64,000 nt of DNA from contig NZ_AWNH01000095.1 in NCBI RefSeq assembly GCF_000482245.1, positions 42,895-106,894 on the forward strand. Direction: 5' to 3'. Under the pieces are notes generated by a model. That model was not told where the DNA came from. It saw nothing but the letters and a program-made list of their open reading frames with translations, and ran no database searches. Made by a program: the position numbers and the translations under genes. Positions within the stretch are counted from its first letter, which is position 1. Every line of letters starts with the position of its first letter. The stretch is from Leptolyngbya sp. Heron Island J (GTDB lineage: Bacteria; Cyanobacteriota; Cyanobacteriia; Phormidesmidales; Phormidesmidaceae). Below are positions 26,708 through 36,623 of this stretch, piece after piece.

Positions 26708-27820
26708 ATGTCAAGGCTAAAACGATTTGCGAATTGGCTACTGCTAAGTGTTTTGACCATAAGTCTCATCGTTGGCTGTGGTCTCTTAGCAAGGAATGAT
26801 TCAGCCAATGATTCAGCACTTGAAGTTACAACTCAACCAGCCTCAGGCTGTCGAATAGTTCAACATGATCTGGGTGAAACGGAAATCTGCGGACAACCGC
26901 AGAAAGTAGTCACCCTGAGTGCTCATATCCTTGATTTATTGCTGTCGCTGGATGTGCAGCCCTTTGCTAGCACTTTACCCCTCAATGCTCATACTGGAGA
27001 GGTGTTTAATGATCCAGCCCGGCAAATTCCTTATCTGGGCGAGCGCCTCACTGGCCAACCTATCAATTTGGGCCGCGATCATACCCCTTCTCTCGAAGCC
27101 CTCGTGGGCCTCAAGCCAGACCTAATTGTGGGTGAAGGGGGACGTAACGCCGATGAATATGAGCTGTTATCTGAGATTGCCCCTACGCTTTTGTGGAATG
27201 ATCGAACGGCTTTAGGAAAGTGGCAAGAGAGTCTGCAAGATCTGGCCACAGCTCTGGGTATGGATACAAAGGCAGAAACCGTGATTCAGCAATATGAGGC
27301 AGCTATTGCCTCCGCTCGTGCTGATCTAGTTGAGGTGGTAGCTGCCCATCCTAAACTGTTGCTGTTGGGAGCTAACCGCTTGGACGAGGGCTTTGTTGTT
27401 ATTGCTCCGGATAGCTATTTGGGGGCGCTGCTTGCTGGAATAGGATTTCAGATCATACCACCGCCTGCTGCTGCGATTAATGCCTCTACTCCACTGATGT
27501 CAATTGAGGCATTGCCAGAGCTAAATGATGCTGACACCATTATTGTGTTGGGCTGGAATTTTGATACCAGCGAGGGACTGGAAAAATCAGACCCATCTGC
27601 TGATACGTCGATGGGAGATTTATTGGAGACGCATCAAGTGAAAACAATTCAGCAAGATTGGCAAACCAATAGCATTGCTCAATCTCTCACCGCCAGTCAA
27701 GAAAACCGAGTTTACTTCACCACTTTCTATAAGTGGAATGGACTCAATGGTCCCATCGGTGCAGAGCTCATTCTGGAGCAGCTACGCCAGTTTTTCTTAA
27801 CCGATAATAGAAGCCAGTAA
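26708..27820 (+). CDS. Siderophore-binding lipoprotein, cassette A
   Basis: 370-aa FecB-type binding protein from the ATG at 26708, with a lipobox at Cys24 (LIVGC). Characteristic text: CRIVQHDLGETEICGQPQ, VVTLSAHILDLLLSLDVQP, PSLEALVGLKPDLIVGEGG and the C-terminal ENRVYFTTFYKWNGLNGPIG. The two Cys in CRIVQ...EICG probably form a disulfide, a feature shared with lipoproteins D and E. The receptor stop is 5 bp upstream, so they are translated from one message. It should deliver the ligand of receptor A to an ABC importer encoded elsewhere. Confidence 0.92.
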   Translation: MSRLKRFANWLLLSVLTISLIVGCGLLARNDSANDSALEVTTQPASGCRIVQHDLGETEICGQPQKVVTLSAHILDLLLSLDVQPFASTLPLNAHTGEVFNDPARQIPYLGERLTGQPINLGRDHTPSLEALVGLKPDLIVGEGGRNADEYELLSEIAPTLLWNDRTALGKWQESLQDLATALGMDTKAETVIQQYEAAIASARADLVEVVAAHPKLLLLGANRLDEGFVVIAPDSYLGALLAGIGFQIIPPPAAAINASTPLMSIEALPELNDADTIIVLGWNFDTSEGLEKSDPSADTSMGDLLETHQVKTIQQDWQTNSIAQSLTASQENRVYFTTFYKWNGLNGPIGAELILEQLRQFFLTDNRSQ

Positions 27821-27906
27821 TCTGTCAGAGTGATGTTTTCAGGCTAAAGTCTACTGGGCAATGGGGCAAGGTAATCGCCTTGTGAAACTGACCATGGCAT
27901 AATAAT

Positions 27907-27925
27907 GCAAATAATTATCATTAAG
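27907..27925. promoter_or_regulatory. Fur box before regulator B
   Basis: GCAAATAATTATCATTAAG; its reverse complement holds AATGATAATTATTTGC, the best match in the window to the classical Fur consensus. It lies about 40-55 bp before the regulator start. Confidence 0.7.
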
Positions 27926-27962
27926 CCAACTGCTATTTTTGCACTTGGCAGCTGATAGCGCC

Positions 27963-29075
27963 ATGGCGATCCGGTTCTTTAATCAACAATCTGACTATCT
28001 CCACTGCGGTAGCCCTGATGACCCCAGGCTATTTCATGCTGATTCGTCTGACCAGATCCAGGTGTGGTCACCCCAGGTGGGCCAGGGCTACACACAGACG
28101 ATTCCCTTACGGGAAGGGCTGAGTCTGGTCATTCTGGATTACTCAATACACAGCACCTTCTTGTACAAAAACTCACGACGCAGTCCATTTTTGGAGTTTG
28201 AATTTCAAATAGAAGGGTCAGCGGCAGGTCAGAGTGCCTTTGTCCCACATCTTGTTCAGCGAGATAGCTTTGGCATTCGGTCAGCACAACCACGTCAGCT
28301 AAAGGTGGAGGTGCTTTTTAGTGCCCCCATGTTTGAGACTTGCGCCCATACTGTGGTTGAGTATTTCCCACCCCAGGACCGAGCCATGCTGTATGACTGG
28401 GCCAGCTGGGTTTATCGTTCTCGACATGGACTTAATGCCAAATCACCTCAGACCGCATTTGGCCAGATTCTCAGCGGCACAATTGCTTCACCCGAGTTAT
28501 TTAGTGCAAATGATCCATTTGAAAGCTTGGATTTTTGTGCGTTTGGCCGTTTTTGGCGATCGATGACATCAGAGATGCATCAGATAGTTAATCAGCTCCT
28601 TAGCTGTCCCCATGGCGGACAGATACGACGGGCGTATCTAGAAGATAAAGCCCTCGAACTAGTCGCCCTAATGCTGCGAGGAATGAATCACTTAAATGCC
28701 ATCTCATATCCGCTGGTGGGTGACGATCTAGACCGCATTTACCAAGCTGGAAGAATTTTAGCCCGTAATCTTAACAATCCGCCGTCGATCAAGGCCTTAG
28801 CACGGCAGGTCGGGCTAAATCGCTTCAAACTCAACCAGGGCTTTCATCAGGTATATGGCACCACGCCCTTTCGATATCTGAGGTGCTGTCGTCTGGCCCT
28901 GGCAGGACATTTATTAATCACATCAGATTTAGCCATTGAAGCGGTCGCCCACAAAGTTGGGTACACCAGCCGTAGCAACTTTGCCACTGCATTTCGTCAA
29001 CAGTTTGGTTTAAATCCCAAGGCCCTTCAGCTCCATAGCCAGTATGTGCCTCAGTCGAAAAGTCTTGCTAGCTAA
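27963..29075 (+). CDS. AraC/PchR-type regulator, cassette B
   Basis: 370 aa from the ATG at 27963 (MAIRFFNQQSDYLHC); an upstream TTG in frame is less likely. The type-1 N-terminus contains DDPRLFHADSSDQIQVW and GQGYTQTIPLREGLSLVILDY. The C-terminal AraC domain has PPSIKALARQVGLNRFKLNQG and YTSRSNFATAFRQQFGLNPKAL. It is the most diverged of the four type-1 regulators, with a longer C-terminal tail. It is 118 bp downstream of lipoprotein A and 128 bp upstream of receptor B. Confidence 0.92.
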   Translation: MAIRFFNQQSDYLHCGSPDDPRLFHADSSDQIQVWSPQVGQGYTQTIPLREGLSLVILDYSIHSTFLYKNSRRSPFLEFEFQIEGSAAGQSAFVPHLVQRDSFGIRSAQPRQLKVEVLFSAPMFETCAHTVVEYFPPQDRAMLYDWASWVYRSRHGLNAKSPQTAFGQILSGTIASPELFSANDPFESLDFCAFGRFWRSMTSEMHQIVNQLLSCPHGGQIRRAYLEDKALELVALMLRGMNHLNAISYPLVGDDLDRIYQAGRILARNLNNPPSIKALARQVGLNRFKLNQGFHQVYGTTPFRYLRCCRLALAGHLLITSDLAIEAVAHKVGYTSRSNFATAFRQQFGLNPKALQLHSQYVPQSKSLAS

Positions 29076-29103
29076 AAAAGAAATGCGTTTCGGGTTCAGA
29101 ATT
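29076..29103 (+). promoter_or_regulatory. TGCGTTTCGG-type motif before receptor B
   Basis: AAAGAAATGCGTTTCGGG followed by TTCAGAAT, immediately after the regulator stop codon. Same block as before receptors A, C and D. Confidence 0.6.
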
Positions 29104-29120
29104 TTTGGGCCAAACATTTA

Positions 29121-29143
29121 ATCTAATCGAGAATAATTCGCTT
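29121..29143 (+). promoter_or_regulatory. Fur-like operator before receptor B
   Basis: CTAATCGAGAATAATTCGCT at 29123-29142, matching the TTGAGAAT-type site of the other receptor promoters with one change in the first half. Confidence 0.55.
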
Positions 29144-29202
29144 CAAATTCGGGGTATGGCATAACGGCCCGTGGGGTTGAGGCAATCGCTTGTGTGAGGA
29201 AG

Positions 29203-31755
29203 ATGATGGGAAAGTTGTTACTGGGTTTAAATCTGCTGGCACTGATGACTCTTGCTGGTGGGCAGGTTGCGATCGCTCAAGCGCTGACTGGCCAGTTCGC
29301 AGCTGGGAATGTCATAGAAACAGACGCTGAGGCCATAGAGCTATCCTCCTCTTTAAACTCCGCAGAATTGCTCGCTCAAAGTGACCCGGCACAAATCACC
29401 AATGTGCGTTTACTAGAAACCGAGACAGGTTTGCAAGTGATTCTAGAAACAGCCGACGGTGAGCTTACCGCAACCACTACGACTGTATCAGGTGATGCCC
29501 TTGTTGCTGAGATTCCCAATGCCGTTCTAGCGTTAGCTGAGGGCGATGAATTTCAACAGTTTAACCCTGCTGAGGGTATCGCTGTTGTACAAGTGTCAGC
29601 ATTACCTGAAAACCGAGTACAAGTAGTTATTACCGGAACGGATGCTGCACCAATTGCAGAGATTAGTACGGCACTAACCGGATTAATCCTAAGGGTAGTG
29701 CCTGGAATTGCGCAGGACCAGTCAGATGAGACGCTGAGACTATTAGTGACTGGCGAAGAGGGCAGTCGCTACTTTAAGCCCAATGCCGCCACCGCCACCC
29801 GCACGGACACGCCTTTGCGGGATATTCCTCTATCGATTCAGATAATTCCTGAGGAAGTGATCGAAGACCAACAGGTAATTCGCCTAGATGAAGCCCTCCG
29901 GAATGCTAGTGGAGTAGTCGTAGAAGAGCGAAATGCTACGGCTGAACGCTTTATCATTCGTGGATTTCCCAGTGCTTCTGTGCTGCGGGATGGGTTTCGC
30001 TTATCCTTTGGGGCGGCTGGCAGTCCTAATAATCAAGAACTGGCTAACCTAGAAAGCGTAGAAGTGCTTAAAGGCCCGGCCTCGATCTTGTTTGGGTCTT
30101 TGGAGCCTGGGGGCGTGATTAACTTAGTTACCAAGAAGCCCCTGAGCGAGCCTTTTTATGAGCTGAGTTTTCGGGCGGGCAATCAAGAATTTATTGAGCC
30201 TAGCCTTGATATTTCCGGACCTTTAACAGAGGATGGTCGTCTACGCTATCGCTTAAATGCCCTCTATCGTACCCAGGAAAGTGTTCAAGATTATAACAAC
30301 GATATAGAGCGGTTTTTTATTGCTCCCATTGTCAGCTGGCAAATTAGCGATCGCACCGATTTCACCGCCCATTTTGAATACAGCGATACGAGTGGTCCCC
30401 TGGAGACAGGGACAGTTGCGTTTGAGGATGGCATCGCCGATATTCCGTTGGATCGGGTTTTGGGTGACCCAGACGATTTGACCGAAAGTGAACGGATTCG
30501 AGCTGGCTATGACTTTGAACATCGCTTTAGCGACAACTGGAAAATCCGCAATGCCTTCAGATTTAATCGTTCGGATGTAGACACCGATGTCTTTTTTCCT
30601 TTTTTTCCTTTGAACGAGGCCACCGGAGATTTAGGGCGAGCCCTTCTATTTGGGAATCAGGTACAGAATCATTATGAACTACAAACCAATGTCGTAGGCG
30701 AATTTAACACCGGTACCATTGAACATACCCTACTCGCCGGAGTAGATTTGTTTCGACGAGAGAATCCCCGCCAAGATCGAATCGGGTTCTTCACACCGCA
30801 ATTTTTGAATATTTTTGATCCAGTCTATGGCCCCCGTCCCGACCCCACAACGCTACCCTTCTTTGTTAATGGAGAGAGCACCGTTGAAGCTCTGGGTGTT
30901 TTTATTCAGGATCAAGTCACGTTGTCGGACAATCTAAAACTCCTACTCGGTCTGCGCTATGAAACCGCTGAGCAAAAATCCTCAAGTGGTCCCACCGCTT
31001 TTAACCCCATCGGTTCTGAATCAAGCCAGAATGACGATGCATTTAGTCCTCGAGTTGGACTCGTCTACCAACCCATTGAAGAACTGTCACTGTATGGTAG
31101 CTATAGCACCTCATTTGTCCCTAACGGCGACATGACCTTTGAGGGTGACATTCTTGACCCAGAAGAGGGAGAACAATTTGAAATCGGAGCCAAAGCTGAA
31201 CTCCTGGATGGTCGGCTTAATGCCACTCTCGCCCTATTTCACCTAACCAAACAAAATGTGGCTACGCCCGACCCCAATAACGCTAGGTTCTCAATTGCAA
31301 CGGGTGAACAACGCAGCCAAGGGATTGAGCTAGATATCACCGGAGAGATTCTGCCCGGTTGGAACATTATCGCCAACTATGCCTACACCGATGCCGATAT
31401 CACCGACGACAATAGCGGTAATGAAGGCAATCGTTTATTCGGTGTACCGGAAAACAATGCTAACCTGTGGACCACTTACGATATTCAAGAAGGTCTCCTG
31501 GAGGGAGTCGGCGTTGGTTTTGGAGTTAACTATGTCGGTGAACGATTTGGCGACAATGCCAACACATTTACATTAGATGACTACTTTCTCACTAATGCTG
31601 CCATTTCTTATAAAAAAGACAATTGGCGAGCGGGTCTAAACTTCCGCAATCTGTTTGATGTGGATTACGTTGCCAATGCTCGCAATGGCAGGGCTGGTTT
31701 TGTTACCATCGGTGAAGGATTTAGTGTTATCGGTTCATTTTCTATTGAATTTTGA
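29203..31755 (+). CDS. TonB-dependent siderophore receptor with AMIN domain, cassette B
   Basis: 850 aa from the ATG at 29203 (after TGTGAGGAAG); a GTG three codons earlier falls inside the ribosome-binding site. Signal peptide to about residue 26, AMIN domain at about 62-168 (QITNVRLLETETGLQVILET to LILRVVPG), TonB-box-like LRLLVTG at about 178, plug (DTPLRDIPLSIQIIP; VLKGPASILFGSLEPGG) and barrel ending in SIEF. The AMIN domain probably contacts peptidoglycan or another envelope component; its fusion to receptors is a cyanobacterial trait. It is closest to receptor C. Lipoprotein B starts 8 bp after the stop. Confidence 0.95.
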   Translation: MMGKLLLGLNLLALMTLAGGQVAIAQALTGQFAAGNVIETDAEAIELSSSLNSAELLAQSDPAQITNVRLLETETGLQVILETADGELTATTTTVSGDALVAEIPNAVLALAEGDEFQQFNPAEGIAVVQVSALPENRVQVVITGTDAAPIAEISTALTGLILRVVPGIAQDQSDETLRLLVTGEEGSRYFKPNAATATRTDTPLRDIPLSIQIIPEEVIEDQQVIRLDEALRNASGVVVEERNATAERFIIRGFPSASVLRDGFRLSFGAAGSPNNQELANLESVEVLKGPASILFGSLEPGGVINLVTKKPLSEPFYELSFRAGNQEFIEPSLDISGPLTEDGRLRYRLNALYRTQESVQDYNNDIERFFIAPIVSWQISDRTDFTAHFEYSDTSGPLETGTVAFEDGIADIPLDRVLGDPDDLTESERIRAGYDFEHRFSDNWKIRNAFRFNRSDVDTDVFFPFFPLNEATGDLGRALLFGNQVQNHYELQTNVVGEFNTGTIEHTLLAGVDLFRRENPRQDRIGFFTPQFLNIFDPVYGPRPDPTTLPFFVNGESTVEALGVFIQDQVTLSDNLKLLLGLRYETAEQKSSSGPTAFNPIGSESSQNDDAFSPRVGLVYQPIEELSLYGSYSTSFVPNGDMTFEGDILDPEEGEQFEIGAKAELLDGRLNATLALFHLTKQNVATPDPNNARFSIATGEQRSQGIELDITGEILPGWNIIANYAYTDADITDDNSGNEGNRLFGVPENNANLWTTYDIQEGLLEGVGVGFGVNYVGERFGDNANTFTLDDYFLTNAAISYKKDNWRAGLNFRNLFDVDYVANARNGRAGFVTIGEGFSVIGSFSIEF

Positions 31756-31762
31756 TGTCCCT

Positions 31763-32710
31763 ATGACCTGCAAACGTCGATTTTTTTTGCTGATGGGATC
31801 TACTGCCTTGATTGCCTCCGCTTGCACCAGGGCAACTCAACCAGACCAGCAAGCAACTACCAATAAAGCCATAAAACGAATCAAACATGCCTTTGGTGAA
31901 ACGGAGGTGCCCACCAATCCGACTCGGGTGATTGTGCTAGGGTACATAGCCGTGGAGGCGGTGGTGGATCATGGACTGCAGCCCATCGGTGTTCCAGATG
32001 GGCTGGTGGACTCATTTTCCCATCTATCGTTAAACAAAGAGATCACGGCCGATGTTGGCAGTCCAGTCCAGCCCAGCTTTGAGAAAATAATCTCTCTCAA
32101 ACCTGATCTTATCCTTACCAGCAAATACAGACTGGGCAATGGCTATAGCCAGCTAGCACGGATTGCCCCAACGGTCGTATTTGATATAGACAGTAACCAT
32201 CAATGGAAAGAATTAACTCGCCTCTGTGGGGAAGCCTTAAGCAGACAAGCCGAAACCCAAAAACTTGTTTCAAGCTACAAAGCTAAGCTAGAAACAGTTA
32301 AGGCAAAAATGTCTCAAACCGGCAAACGACCCCAGGTTTCTGTTATCACTCTCATCCCAGGTCTGATTAGAGCTTCAGGAACCGAGACATTTGCAGGCAG
32401 TGTATTAGCGGATGCTGGGATATCGCGTCCGCCCAGTCAGGCTCAACCCCAGGGGCCACAAAACATTTCCTTAGAAGCCCTTGATTTGGTCGATGGGGAT
32501 GTCATTTTTATTCCGACGTTGAAAGGTAACGTGGGCTTTGCAACAGGTATGCGAGCGGAGATTGATCGAATGAAGGCGCACCCTCTCTGGTCTCAGCTTA
32601 AGGCGGTAAAAAACAATCAGGTTTATGAAGTCAGCTCCCATTGGATGAATGGCAGCTATATTTCAGCCAATCGTATTCTGGATGACTTGTTGACGTACAT
32701 AGGTAGTTAA
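31763..32710 (+). CDS. Siderophore-binding lipoprotein, cassette B
   Basis: 315 aa from the ATG at 31763 (MTCKRRFFLLMGSTALIASAC). A Lys-Arg-Arg-Phe-Phe motif precedes the hydrophobic stretch, so Tat export is possible, and Cys21 is the lipobox cysteine. Binding-protein hallmarks: IKHAFGETEVPTNPTRVIVLG, QPSFEKIISLKPDLIL, GTETFAGSVLADAGISRPPSQ and MKAHPLWSQLKAVKNNQVYEV. It is most similar to the stand-alone lipoprotein at 19224. The same end segment (SHWMNGSYISANRILDD) allows recognition of the lipoprotein relic in cassette C. Confidence 0.92.
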   Translation: MTCKRRFFLLMGSTALIASACTRATQPDQQATTNKAIKRIKHAFGETEVPTNPTRVIVLGYIAVEAVVDHGLQPIGVPDGLVDSFSHLSLNKEITADVGSPVQPSFEKIISLKPDLILTSKYRLGNGYSQLARIAPTVVFDIDSNHQWKELTRLCGEALSRQAETQKLVSSYKAKLETVKAKMSQTGKRPQVSVITLIPGLIRASGTETFAGSVLADAGISRPPSQAQPQGPQNISLEALDLVDGDVIFIPTLKGNVGFATGMRAEIDRMKAHPLWSQLKAVKNNQVYEVSSHWMNGSYISANRILDDLLTYIGS

Positions 32711-32711
32711 T

Positions 32712-32730
32712 ACAAACTATTCCTATTAAC
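32712..32730. promoter_or_regulatory. Fur-like sequence before regulator C
   Basis: ACAAACTATTCCTATTAAC, aligned base for base with the sites before regulators A and B (RCAAnnTATTnnnATTAA). It starts right after the lipoprotein stop. Confidence 0.45.
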
Positions 32731-32756
32731 AGCAAGCATGTGCACTGGGTGTCCCC

Positions 32757-33848
32757 ATGAAAACGCCACTAACGATGAATCGGTTTGATGACTGGTTTTT
32801 ACCTGGAACCTCAAATGATTCACGGCTGTTTCATGCGGATAACTCTGACCACATTTGGATCTGTTCGCCCCATGCTGGGGAAGGCTATTGTCAAACAATT
32901 GCGCTGCAAGATGATTTGACCCTGGCAATACTCGACTATACGCTTAAGCAGGATGGGATTGTTGACAGGCCAGGTAAGGGCAACTGTCTGGAATTTGAGT
33001 TTCGGTTAGCGGGGCCTGACGCTGGGTATTGCTCGTTTATTCCCTACTTTGGCTTTAGGGAGTTTGGGATCAAACCATCGCAACAACGATGTTTCAAGGT
33101 TGAAATTTGGATCCAACGCCCCACCTTGATCCCCTATTTTCAGGCATTTATAGAGCGCCTGTCTCCTCAAGCTCGACAGACTGCTGAGCGGATTGTGCAG
33201 TTGGTATATCGATACCAGGGAGGGGGGACAAGCCTAACCCCCATCGGCATGCTCAACCAGATTTTCCACAACGCCAAGACATCTGGCCATGCTTGCACCT
33301 TTGAGCAAATGTCAACTGATAGTCTCTATACCGATGCGATCGCACTCCTTGATGCTGCCCGTAATCCGATCACACCCGCGATGGAACAGATAATTGAGCG
33401 AATTCTCAGTTGTTCGTATCAGGGTAAAACCCGTCGCACCTATCTAAAACGCCAAGCAGTTGAGCTGGTAGATCTGTACCTGGAAGCGATGGTACAGCGT
33501 CGCACTAGTGAGACTCAACTCGACTATATTTACCAGGCCGGTACCATCTTACGAAAACAGCTGGTAAATCCGCCGTCCATTGAGACATTGGCCAGACAGG
33601 TAGAGACCAATCGCTTTTATTTATATCAAGGGTTTCAAGAGATATATGGCACCACGCCCTTTGGCTACTTACGCGATTGCCGCCTGTTGCAGGCCCACCG
33701 ATTATTGATGACCTCGGACCTATCGATTGGTGATGTTGCCGCTGCCGTCGGCTATACCAGTCGCAGTAACTTTGCCCTGGCATTTCGTCAAAAAATAGGC
33801 TTAAATCCTAAGGCTTTTCAGAGAGAAGCCTGGCAAAGTATTGCTTAG
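32757..33848 (+). CDS. AraC/PchR-type regulator, cassette C
   Basis: 363-aa type-1 regulator, close to regulator A along its length (WFLPGTSNDSRLFHADNSDH; SFIPYFGFREFGIKPSQQRCFKVE). The AraC domain has PPSIETLARQVETNRFYLYQG and LSIGDVAAAVGYTSRSNFALAF. The ATG at 32757 is 46 bp after lipoprotein B; the next receptor begins 200 bp after its stop. The similarity to regulator A suggests A and C arose by duplication of a cassette. Confidence 0.93.
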   Translation: MKTPLTMNRFDDWFLPGTSNDSRLFHADNSDHIWICSPHAGEGYCQTIALQDDLTLAILDYTLKQDGIVDRPGKGNCLEFEFRLAGPDAGYCSFIPYFGFREFGIKPSQQRCFKVEIWIQRPTLIPYFQAFIERLSPQARQTAERIVQLVYRYQGGGTSLTPIGMLNQIFHNAKTSGHACTFEQMSTDSLYTDAIALLDAARNPITPAMEQIIERILSCSYQGKTRRTYLKRQAVELVDLYLEAMVQRRTSETQLDYIYQAGTILRKQLVNPPSIETLARQVETNRFYLYQGFQEIYGTTPFGYLRDCRLLQAHRLLMTSDLSIGDVAAAVGYTSRSNFALAFRQKIGLNPKAFQREAWQSIA

Positions 33849-33885
33849 TAGACTGTCACGCTTATCTTTCCACCCCCGTATCAGC

Positions 33886-33911
33886 GAAAAACTGCATCTC
33901 GGGTTCAAAAT
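33886..33911 (+). promoter_or_regulatory. TGCGTTTCGG-type motif before receptor C
   Basis: GAAAAACTGCATCTCGGG followed by TTCAAAAT and CCCTAGAA; the CCCTAGAA extension is shared with the receptor A promoter. Confidence 0.6.
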
Positions 33912-33941
33912 CCCTAGAAAGCCATCAGCCATTCCCATACT

Positions 33942-33962
33942 CTAGTTGAGAATTATTAGCTG
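33942..33962 (+). promoter_or_regulatory. Fur-like operator before receptor C
   Basis: CTAGTTGAGAATTATTAGCT; TGAGAATTATT core, 31 bp after the preceding motif as in receptor A. Confidence 0.6.
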
Positions 33963-34048
33963 CAAGCGAAGTTTCTGAATCATGGTAGCGACTGCAGAGC
34001 CAGCTGCCTGAATTTCAGCTGAGCTTGAGGACTGGTGTGAGGAATCTG

Positions 34049-36589
34049 ATGAAAAAGTCGTTGTCTGGTTTGAGGCTGTTTACCTGTTTGACCATAACTG
34101 CGGGACAGATTGCCGCCGCAGAGGCCGTACTCGGGCAACAGCAGTCTGAAGCAGGATCTAGACGCTTCAATTCCCCAGCCCTCAATATCGCTACAGACTG
34201 GATAGCTCAACGAGAAGCCTCGCCAGTGCAAATCACAAACGTGCGAGTAGAAGGCACTGAGACAGGCTTGCATGTGGTGTTAGAAACGTTAGACGGTGAG
34301 CTAGCCTCGCCCATTACAACTGTGTCAGGCGATGCCTTAATTGCGGAAATTCCCAATGCGGTGCTAGCGCTGGACGAGTTTCAACAGTTTGAGCCGATTG
34401 AAGGCATTGCCCTGGTGCAGGTAACAGAGTTATCAGATAACCGAGTGCAGGTGGTGATTACTGGGGCAGATGCGGCCCCAACAGCTGCGGTCAGTACAGC
34501 TGCAGACGGGTTGACCTTAAGCATAACGCCAGGTGTAGCCCAGGTGGACGAGGCAGAGGAAACGCTAAGACTTGTGGTGACAGGTGAGGAGGGTAGTCGC
34601 TACGTTGAACCGAATACCGCCACCGCCACCCGCACCGATACCCCCCTGCGCGATATTCCCCAGTCGATTCAGGTGGTTCCTCGGGAAGTGATCGAAGACC
34701 AACAGGTAATTACCCTGGGAGATGCCCTGCGAAATGTCAGTGGTGTGGTCAGAAGCGAACGCATCTTTAATGGTGAACAATTTATCATTCGCGGGTTTAA
34801 TGCTTCCACTGCTCTGCGGGATGGATTTCGACTAAATGATGGCGGCAGAGTAGGTTTTTTAGAACTCTCTAACCTTGAAACCATTGAAGTCCTCAAAGGC
34901 CCCGCTTCAATTCTGGCGGGCTCCATAAATCCAGGGGGAGCGATTAACCTAGTCACCAAACAACCCCTCAGTGAGCCGTTTTACAATTTAGAATTCCAGG
35001 CTGGTAATCGAGGACTGATCTCACCCAGTATTGATCTGTCCGGTCCACTGACCACCGATGGTCGCTTACGCTATCGCTTAAATGCCCTCTACCGAAATCA
35101 AGACAGTTTTCGTGGTTTTGACACGGACGATGAGCGATTTTTTGTGGCCCCAACGATGAGCTGGCAAATTGGAGACCGCACCGATTTAACTGTCTATCTT
35201 GAATATCTTGACGATGAGCGTCCTGGAGATTTGGGATTGATTGCTCTGGGAGATGAAGTAGCCGATGTTCCCGGTGATTTAGTAGTCGGTGAGCTTGATG
35301 ATATTGCTCGAGAAGAAACCCTGCGAGTTGCCTACCAATTTGAGCATCGCTTTAGCGATCGCTGGAAACTACGGAACGGCTTTAGTTTTTTCAGAAGCGA
35401 TGCATCGTCTGAGATTATTACAGCTCTTTCTGTGCTGGATGAAACCACAGGAGATATTCTTTTAGCATCATCTTTTAATGATAGCGTTGAGACGGCGCTG
35501 GATTTACAAACGAATGTTGTGGGCGAATTTAACACGGGTTCTATCGAGCATCAAGTATTGCTTGGAGTTGACCTCTTTCGCAATGTCTTAGACGACAATG
35601 ATATTCGATTTGATTTTTTCTCACCGTTTCCCTTTAATGTTTTCAATCCAGTCTACGGTACGTTTCCTCGTTCCGATAGAGAGGATACTCCCCTTTTGAA
35701 CCTTCAAGACATTCGCGACGATGGGCTTGGCATTTACCTTCAAGACCAGGTAACCCTACTGGATAATCTCAAGCTTTTGGCCGGGGTTCGCTATGACACC
35801 ATTGAGCAAGAAGTCACTAGCAGCCCAACTTTCCTTAATCCAACCAGTTCTGAATCCACCATCAATGAAGATGCCTTCACACCACGGATAGGGGTGGTCT
35901 ATCAGCCCATTGAAGAAGTTTCCCTATATGGCAGTTACAGCACGTCATTTTTGCCGAATACTGCAACCACCGTGGAGGGTGAGTTGATTCAACCCGAACG
36001 GGGGAAACAGTTTGAAATTGGTGCTAGGGCTGAACTCTTAGAAGGGAGGCTAACGGCCAACTTAGCCTTGTTTGACATTACTAAAGAGAATGTTGCCACC
36101 GCTGACCCAGACAACTTTGGCTCTTCTGTGGCAACTGGCGAGCAACGTAGCCGAGGCATTGAATTAGATATTGCTGGAGAGATTTTACCAGGCTGGAATA
36201 TCATTGCCAACTATGCCTATACGGATGCCGAAATTACTGATGATGAAGATGGCAATGAAGGGAATCGACTAACCGGCGTGCCAGAGAATAACGTTAACCT
36301 ATGGACCACCTACGATATTCAAAATGGCCCCTTAGACGGTCTAGGCTTCGGTCTAGGCATTAACTATGTGAGTGAGCGCTTTGGCGACACGGCCAATAGT
36401 TTTACCGCTGATGACTATCTTCTGACCAATGCAGCTGTTTCCTACGAACGCGATAATTGGCGGGCAGCGCTCAATATTCGCAATTTGTTTGACATAGACT
36501 ACATCGAGTCCGCAGGCAGAACTAGAACAATTGGTATTGGACCTGGTGAGCCTTTTACGATTGTTGGCTCATTCTCAATTGAGTTTTGA
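34049..36589 (+). CDS. TonB-dependent siderophore receptor with AMIN domain, cassette C
   Basis: 846 aa from the ATG at 34049, which follows TGTGAGGAATCTG; a TTG-initiated frame eight codons longer would cover this ribosome-binding site. Signal peptide to about residue 29, AMIN domain at about 60-162 (VQITNVRVEGTETGLHVVLET to LTLSITPG), TonB-box-like LRLVVTG at about 173, plug with VLKGPASILAGSINPGG and barrel ending SIEF. The second half of the barrel is very like receptors A and B (ANYAYTDAEITDDEDGNEGNRL). It is the only receptor in the array without an intact lipoprotein gene behind it. Confidence 0.95.
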   Translation: MKKSLSGLRLFTCLTITAGQIAAAEAVLGQQQSEAGSRRFNSPALNIATDWIAQREASPVQITNVRVEGTETGLHVVLETLDGELASPITTVSGDALIAEIPNAVLALDEFQQFEPIEGIALVQVTELSDNRVQVVITGADAAPTAAVSTAADGLTLSITPGVAQVDEAEETLRLVVTGEEGSRYVEPNTATATRTDTPLRDIPQSIQVVPREVIEDQQVITLGDALRNVSGVVRSERIFNGEQFIIRGFNASTALRDGFRLNDGGRVGFLELSNLETIEVLKGPASILAGSINPGGAINLVTKQPLSEPFYNLEFQAGNRGLISPSIDLSGPLTTDGRLRYRLNALYRNQDSFRGFDTDDERFFVAPTMSWQIGDRTDLTVYLEYLDDERPGDLGLIALGDEVADVPGDLVVGELDDIAREETLRVAYQFEHRFSDRWKLRNGFSFFRSDASSEIITALSVLDETTGDILLASSFNDSVETALDLQTNVVGEFNTGSIEHQVLLGVDLFRNVLDDNDIRFDFFSPFPFNVFNPVYGTFPRSDREDTPLLNLQDIRDDGLGIYLQDQVTLLDNLKLLAGVRYDTIEQEVTSSPTFLNPTSSESTINEDAFTPRIGVVYQPIEEVSLYGSYSTSFLPNTATTVEGELIQPERGKQFEIGARAELLEGRLTANLALFDITKENVATADPDNFGSSVATGEQRSRGIELDIAGEILPGWNIIANYAYTDAEITDDEDGNEGNRLTGVPENNVNLWTTYDIQNGPLDGLGFGLGINYVSERFGDTANSFTADDYLLTNAAVSYERDNWRAALNIRNLFDIDYIESAGRTRTIGIGPGEPFTIVGSFSIEF

Positions 36590-36623
36590 AGCATAGATGT
36601 AGACCAATCGAGTTTATAAAAAC